64,000 nt of DNA. Origin: Streptomyces sp. LX-29. Lineage in GTDB: Bacteria > Actinomycetota > Actinomycetes > Streptomycetales > Streptomycetaceae. Made by a program: the position numbers and the translations under genes. The stretch is taken from contig NZ_CP089746.1 of assembly GCF_029541745.1 (NCBI RefSeq), forward strand, positions 4,225,559-4,289,558. The letters run 5' to 3'. Each line of letters opens with the position of its first letter. Position 1 is the first letter of the stretch. Shown in pieces: positions 59,862 through 64,000 of the stretch. The notes under the pieces were generated by a model, which saw nothing but the letters and a program-made list of their open reading frames with translations, had not been told where the DNA came from and did not search any database.

Positions 59862-60835
59862 CGACGGCGACGACGGCGACGGCGACGACGACCGCGACGG
59901 CGGTGGTCACGGGCATCGGGATCGTCACCCGGGAGACGCTGGACCCGGCGGGGGAGAAGGAGGGCGACGCCTGGTTCACCGCCCGCGCGGTCCTGGGGCG
60001 GGGCTACAAGTACCTGCCGCGCTCCAGCCAGTACCTGATCGCCGCGACGCGCCGGGCGCTGGCGGACGCGGGCACCGACTTCGACGCCATCCCGGACTCC
60101 GAGCGGGCCATCACCGTGGGCACCAACAACGGCACCTCGGCGATGCAGGGGGAGTTCGACCGCACGGTGATCGAGCACCGCTCGGACGTGCTCAGCCCGC
60201 CGTCGGTGCCGTACTTCTCGGTCAACCTGGTCGGCAGCCGGGTCGCGATGGAGCACCAGCTCAAGGGCTTCAGCCTGGGCGTCCACAGCCCACGCGTCGC
60301 GGGCCTGGAGGCGCTCCAGCACGGTCAGCGCGCCCTCGCCGCGCGGCGCGCCCGCTGGCTGCTCACCGGCGCCGCCGAGTCGCCGCTCTCGCCGGACGAG
60401 CCGGGGGTGGCGAGCGGCGAGGACGGCGCGGTCGCCCTGGTGGTGGAGCCCGCCGCCGACGCCGCCGAGCGCGGCGCCACCGGCTACGGCCGGGTGCGCG
60501 TGCGCAGCTTCCTGCTGCCGCGCGCGCAGGCCGCCCGCGCGGACGGCCTGGACCTCGCCCGCCGCCCCGTGGAGGCCGCCCTCGCCGGGCTGGGCCTGGG
60601 TCTGCGGGACCGGCGCCGCCATCCGGTGCGGCTGGTGGCCGAGGACTGCGTGGTCGCCGACCGGGTGTCCCGGCTGCTGGGCCCATCCGTCACCCGCGTC
60701 CCGGCGGCCTCCGGCTGCCTCGGCCCCGTCCTGGAGGTCGCCGACCTGTTGACGAGCGGGGCGGGGGAGCACCTGGTGGTGAGCGTCGCGGAGCAGGGGA
60801 ACGTGTCGATCGCGTACGTGGCGCCGGCCCGCTAG
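59858..60835 (+). CDS. Ketosynthase-like partner lacking the active-site Cys (set 2)
   Basis: A 325-aa thiolase-fold protein, paralogous to 52614. It starts with a Thr/Ala-rich stretch, then GRGYKYLPRSSQYLIAATRRALA, VGTNNGTSAM and LKGFSLGVHSPRVAGLEAL. Pro145 replaces the nucleophilic Cys, and the catalytic histidine motifs are missing. Expected role: chain-length or initiation subunit of the set 2 heterodimer. Last gene of the rightward operon; it converges on a DUF3515 gene 9 bp away. Confidence 0.85.
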   Translation: MTTATTATATTTATAVVTGIGIVTRETLDPAGEKEGDAWFTARAVLGRGYKYLPRSSQYLIAATRRALADAGTDFDAIPDSERAITVGTNNGTSAMQGEFDRTVIEHRSDVLSPPSVPYFSVNLVGSRVAMEHQLKGFSLGVHSPRVAGLEALQHGQRALAARRARWLLTGAAESPLSPDEPGVASGEDGAVALVVEPAADAAERGATGYGRVRVRSFLLPRAQAARADGLDLARRPVEAALAGLGLGLRDRRRHPVRLVAEDCVVADRVSRLLGPSVTRVPAASGCLGPVLEVADLLTSGAGEHLVVSVAEQGNVSIAYVAPAR

Positions 60836-60844
60836 CGGGCCCGG

Positions 60845-61399
60845 TCAGATGCAGGTGCGGCCCTGGCGGATCCGGGAGACCGCCCGACTCAGATCCACCA
60901 GGGACTCCCCAGGGTTCGGGCCGGCGTCGGAGAGGACGACCTCGACGGCCGGGTCCCTTCCGTAGCTGATGAGCACCTGGGAGCCGTCCTTGGACTTCGC
61001 CTCCTCCAGGACCCAGTCGACCCCGTCCACCTGGAAGCAGGGGTCGACCGTCGGCTTCGGCGGCTCCATGCCGCACCGCAGCACCACCGTCTCGTCGCCC
61101 CACACGGCCACTCCCGGCGGCAGGTCGGCGTCGGAGCGGGACTCCCCGAGGAGTTCGTCGGGGTAGTCCTCGGCGATGCGCTCACAGAGCGGATGGTCCC
61201 CGCGCGGGGCGCCCTCCACGTCGGAATCGGACGACCGCGTCGCGTAGACCACCAGCCCGGCGGCGGCGACGATCGCGAGGACGGAGGCGCCCATGGCCAG
61301 GCGCACCCCGCGGGGGGATGCCGGCGGCGACGGGGACGCGGACGGCGGCTCGGGATCCGTTCCGTCCCGCGCCGTGAGATCGCTCTGTTCCTGCGTCAA
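60845..61399 (-). CDS. DUF3515-like membrane-anchored protein
   Basis: A 184-aa protein with one N-terminal membrane helix (MGASVLAIVAAAGLVVYATR) after a Pro/Ser-rich cytoplasmic tail. The outer domain has the DUF3515 features PLCERIAEDYPDEL, VAVWGDETVVLRCGM and VDGVDWVLEEA, with several Cys. Function unknown. The start is probably TTG 61399 because GGGGGAGG lies about 10 bp upstream and no ATG/GTG fits. It marks the right edge of the biosynthetic locus. Confidence 0.75.
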   Translation of the reverse strand: MTQEQSDLTARDGTDPEPPSASPSPPASPRGVRLAMGASVLAIVAAAGLVVYATRSSDSDVEGAPRGDHPLCERIAEDYPDELLGESRSDADLPPGVAVWGDETVVLRCGMEPPKPTVDPCFQVDGVDWVLEEAKSKDGSQVLISYGRDPAVEVVLSDAGPNPGESLVDLSRAVSRIRQGRTCI

Positions 61400-61636
61400 T
61401 GGCGCCGAACCTCCCCCGTGTTGGCGACCGTGGTCACCGCTGCACCACGGTCGATCATATGGCCGACGCGTGCCTCGACCTCGTCCGGGTCGGCGTCGGG
61501 AAGGCGGGGCGAACCGGCCGGCGAGGCCGCCGTCCCGGGCGTCGGAGTCGAGGGCTAGGCTGGCGAAACGCCAGACAGGGGGCATCAGCTCCCGGGTCTC
61601 CGGCTGCCTTTGTCGTCGAGACGATGGAGCGGACCG

Positions 61637-62122
61637 ATGAGCGTCCCCATGCCCCGGGTGGCCGCGTTCGCCGCGGCGGCGTCGTTCGTTCCGTGGGGGG
61701 TGGGGGCGTCGCTGTGCGCCGCCGTCACCCCCGTGGGAGTCACCCCCTACGAGGGCCAGACCGCCGCGGAGGCGCGGCGGGAGGCATGGGCGTCCTACGC
61801 CGCCGAATGGTTCTCCCCGGAGGCGCTGCTCCTCCCGGTGCTGACCTTCCTCGCCCTCGTCGCCCTGCAGTACGTCGGCTGGCGCGCCAACCGCTGGCTG
61901 ATCGCGGCGAAGAACGTCCTCGGATACGCGGGCGTCCTGGCGTTGGTGACCCTGGTGCAGGGCATCGCCGCGGGCGACGAGCGGCCGGAGGACTGGGTCT
62001 TCTTCATGCTCACCCTGGCGCTGCTCACGCTCCAACTGCCGGCGTGCTACCTGGTGTCGGCGGCGATGGCGAAGCCGTTCGAGACGGCGGCGCACGGGGG
62101 CGTCGCACGGGGGCGCGTGTAA
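61637..62122 (+). CDS. Small membrane protein of unknown function
   Basis: A 161-aa protein with about four hydrophobic stretches (AAFAAAASFVPWGVGASLCAAV, LLLPVLTFLALVALQYVGW, VLGYAGVLALVTLVQGIA, FFMLTLALLTLQLPACYLVSA). No domain recognised. The ATG at 61637 has GGAG 8 bp upstream. It stands alone. Confidence 0.65.
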   Translation: MSVPMPRVAAFAAAASFVPWGVGASLCAAVTPVGVTPYEGQTAAEARREAWASYAAEWFSPEALLLPVLTFLALVALQYVGWRANRWLIAAKNVLGYAGVLALVTLVQGIAAGDERPEDWVFFMLTLALLTLQLPACYLVSAAMAKPFETAAHGGVARGRV

Positions 62123-62433
62123 GCGCTCCGCCGGGAAGTCCGCGACGGGCCGCCGATCGTCCAAGGGCCCGTCGTGGCCGGTCGCGCCCACGCGGCGGCA
62201 GCCGCACAGCTCACGCAGCCCCGCGCCCCTTCAGGGCGCTGCGGAACCACGGCCGACGTCACCGGAGCCGTTTGGGTCGGCGCCCGGCCGTCAGGGTCGG
62301 GGGAGATCCTTTACCGAACGGTCAGCCCATCGCCCGCGCCGCTCGCCTAGGTTCGATGACACCGAACGAGACCCGAGAGCGGGCCGGTGAGCCCGCGTGC
62401 GCCCGCCGTCCCGCGGAGGAGGCGTGTGCCGTC

Positions 62434-62739
62434 ATGAGCCCGATCGACCTGAGGACCACCGCGGCGGAGCTGCCGGGGAGCTGGCGCTCGACGATCCTGG
62501 GGGAGGTGGGCGGCGCCTCGCTGAAGGTGCTGCGGATGGACGCGATGCCGGTGGAGGAGGAGAGCCACCCGACGCCCGAGGCGCTGCTCGTCCTCGACGG
62601 ACGGCTCGAACTCGACGTCGCCGGGCGGCCGGTGTCCGTGGGGCCGGGGGAGCTGTACGTGGTCCCGGCGGGGACACCGCACGCGGTCCGCCCCGGCAGC
62701 CGGGGCACGCTGGTGATCGTCGAGCACGCGGAGGGCTGA
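62434..62739 (+). CDS. Small cupin protein
   Basis: A 101-aa single-domain cupin. EESHPTPEALLVLDGRLELDV is the first cupin motif (one His and the Glu kept), and GELYVVPAGTPHAVRP the second. It may bind a metal and act as an isomerase, sensor or small binding protein; nothing here decides. GGAGGAGG precedes ATG 62434; an upstream in-frame ATG at 62356 would add 26 residues outside the fold. Confidence 0.8.
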   Translation: MSPIDLRTTAAELPGSWRSTILGEVGGASLKVLRMDAMPVEEESHPTPEALLVLDGRLELDVAGRPVSVGPGELYVVPAGTPHAVRPGSRGTLVIVEHAEG

Positions 62740-62749
62740 GACGGGACGC

Positions 62750-62826
62750 CTGGGGCGAGGCGGGGCGAGGCGAGGCAGGGCGGGGCGGGCCGGGGCGGGC
62801 CGGGGCCCGGGCGGGGCGGGGCCGCC
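62750..62826. repeat. GGGGC-rich tract
   Basis: About 75 bp made of GGGGCGAGGC and GGGGCGGGCC-type units, with many G-runs of 3-4 on one strand. It separates the cupin gene from a convergent gene and could form a G-quadruplex. Confidence 0.6.
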
Positions 62827-62833
62827 GGGCCGG

Positions 62834-63553
62834 CTACTCCGTGACGGAGGCGCTCTCCACCACCGCGTCGACGCGCTCCCGCCGCTCCGGGGCGTCGCCG
62901 GAGAGGCCGAGCAGGAAGGCCGAGCGGTGGTCGTCGACCGAGACCAGCGTCATCCGCAGGTGGAGCTGGTGGCCCTCGCCGTCGTCGACCCGGAGCGCCA
63001 CCGTGTGGGCGGGCCGGTCGCTCACGGTCGTGGCCCGGGACTCCTCCAGGGTGGAGCGGCCGTCCGGGCAGAAGAACTCCGCGTTCGACCGGGCCGCCAT
63101 GCGCGTCTGCCGCTCCAGGGCGGACTCCGGGATGGCGCCGGCCCGACCGGCGAGGACCGTGCTGCCCCCGATGCCGTCGTCCGTCCCGCCGGGCTCGCCC
63201 TCGGCGCCCGCGGGGTCCTTGACGCCCACGGCCGAGGTGAAGGCGTCGATCAGGTCCTTGCCGGACTGTTCCTTCCAGCCCTCCGGTATGGCGTACGAGA
63301 TCCCGGCGGCCCGGTCCGTCACCCGCGGCCGCCCGGCCAGCGCCGAGTCGTCCTCGGCACGCGTCAGCCACCAGGCGCCGGCGGTCCCGCCCGCCACGAC
63401 GAGAAGTACCGCCGCGATCACGCCGACCACGGCCGCGCGGCGCCGGCGCGGCGGCGCGGGCGGCGGCGGGGGCAGCGGTGGCAGGGACGGGTGGCCGAAG
63501 TGTCCGGTCTGGGGCGGGTGCGGCGGCGGGCCGACGAGGGGAGGCGTCGTCAT
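62834..63553 (-). CDS. Membrane-anchored hypothetical protein with Pro-rich head
   Basis: A 239-aa protein. A Pro-rich cytoplasmic segment (HPSLPPLPPPPPAPPRRRR) precedes one membrane helix (AAVVGVIAAVLLVVAGGTAGAWWL). The outer domain (residues about 75-239) begins with VTDRAAGISYAIPEGWKEQ, a form common in Streptomyces lipoprotein-like or DUF8017-type proteins. Function unknown. ATG 63553 is the only start that gives the head. Confidence 0.7.
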   Translation of the reverse strand: MTTPPLVGPPPHPPQTGHFGHPSLPPLPPPPPAPPRRRRAAVVGVIAAVLLVVAGGTAGAWWLTRAEDDSALAGRPRVTDRAAGISYAIPEGWKEQSGKDLIDAFTSAVGVKDPAGAEGEPGGTDDGIGGSTVLAGRAGAIPESALERQTRMAARSNAEFFCPDGRSTLEESRATTVSDRPAHTVALRVDDGEGHQLHLRMTLVSVDDHRSAFLLGLSGDAPERRERVDAVVESASVTE

Positions 63554-63737
63554 GGCCCCAGCCTCCCGGTGTCGCCCGGCCCCGACCTGAGCGTTCGTAC
63601 TCACTCCCGTACTCAGTTCCCCCGAGTGGCGCAGCGATCGTGACAGTCCGCGTCCGGGCGGATGCGGAACGCGCCGGGGGTAAACGGAGTGATGTCTTCC
63701 TGTCGCGGGCGTGGCGCCCCCGCGCGATGCTGGCCGC

Positions 63738-64000
63738 ATGACCCTCGTCGACTACTCCGTTCGCATGGAACGCGCGCTCCGCGCGGCCGCCGAAGCCGGC
63801 CTGGCCGGGCTCATCGTGATGCCCGGCCCCGACCTGGCGCACCTGTGCGGCTATGCCCCCACCGCGGTCACCGAGCGGCTCACCGCGCTGCTGCTGACCC
63901 CGGACCGCAAGGCCCGGTTGCTGGTGCCGGTGCTGGAGCGCCCCGAAGCGGAGGCCGGGGTCGGCGGCGCGCCCGTGGACGTCACCGGCTGGATGGACGG
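63738..64000 (+). CDS. M24-family peptidase (Xaa-Pro type), N-terminal part
   Basis: The first 87 residues of a longer protein cut by the window edge. MTLVDYSVRMERALRAAAEAGLAGLIVMPGPDLAHLCGY and LTALLLTPDRKARLLVPVLE are the creatinase_N domain that precedes the metallopeptidase domain in Xaa-Pro dipeptidases. The catalytic part lies outside, so activity cannot be confirmed. Confidence 0.85.
   Translation, partial: MTLVDYSVRMERALRAAAEAGLAGLIVMPGPDLAHLCGYAPTAVTERLTALLLTPDRKARLLVPVLERPEAEAGVGGAPVDVTGWMD

Overview
The window looks like a Streptomyces chromosome: very high GC, mycothiol genes (mshA, mshD), an AraC/IclR/LuxR/XRE-rich regulator set, MsiK, CarD, PhoU next to PhoRP, and gene order that matches the conserved Streptomyces core around phoRP and msiK.

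Layout. (1) 0.1-8.3 kb: secreted 5'-nucleotidase, mycothiol synthase, polyphosphate kinase, a CHAD protein and a Nudix hydrolase, i.e. phosphate/polyphosphate and thiol metabolism. (2) 8.3-20.1 kb: a patchy accessory stretch with small regulators, an aldo/keto reductase and its divergent regulator, a methyltransferase, a zinc-ribbon XRE/TPR regulator divergent from two tiny coupled genes, HAD, HD and PPC-domain proteins, a winged-helix protein, an SDR and its divergent AraC regulator. A 75-bp duplicated gene fragment brackets part of it. (3) 20.1-26.4 kb: repeat-rich leader, mshA, YbjN protein, MFS transporter, phosphoglycerate mutase, small proteins and an 8-Cys peptide. (4) 26.4-42.5 kb: core block phoU | phoR-phoP, lipoprotein, carD, ispD-ispF, flavin oxidoreductase, cysS, rlmB, a 1.3-kb repeat region, DoxX-like protein, nucleotidyltransferase, msiK and tRNA-Thr(TGT). 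(5) 42.5-60.8 kb: an accessory biosynthetic locus. (6) 60.8-64 kb: DUF3515-like protein, membrane proteins, a cupin, and the start of an M24-type peptidase.

Region 5 is the highlight. It begins after tRNA-Thr with a duplicated two-gene module of LuxR-type regulators (A-B, then A'-B') flanking an NdgR-like IclR regulator, then an MMPL exporter. The biosynthetic genes follow: a solitary ACP; a leftward operon of ketosynthase, Cys-less ketosynthase partner, second ACP and fused double-hotdog protein; and a divergent rightward operon of an alpha-oxoamine synthase fused to a double-hotdog thioesterase-like region, three DsrE/F/H-like sulfur-relay proteins, and a second ketosynthase with Cys-less partner. 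I infer a discrete (type II-like) acyl-ACP chain that is joined to an amino acid to make an alpha-amino ketone, possibly with sulfur delivered by the DsrEFH-like trio, and exported by the MMPL protein. I do not recognise this combination as a characterised pathway; the product is unknown.
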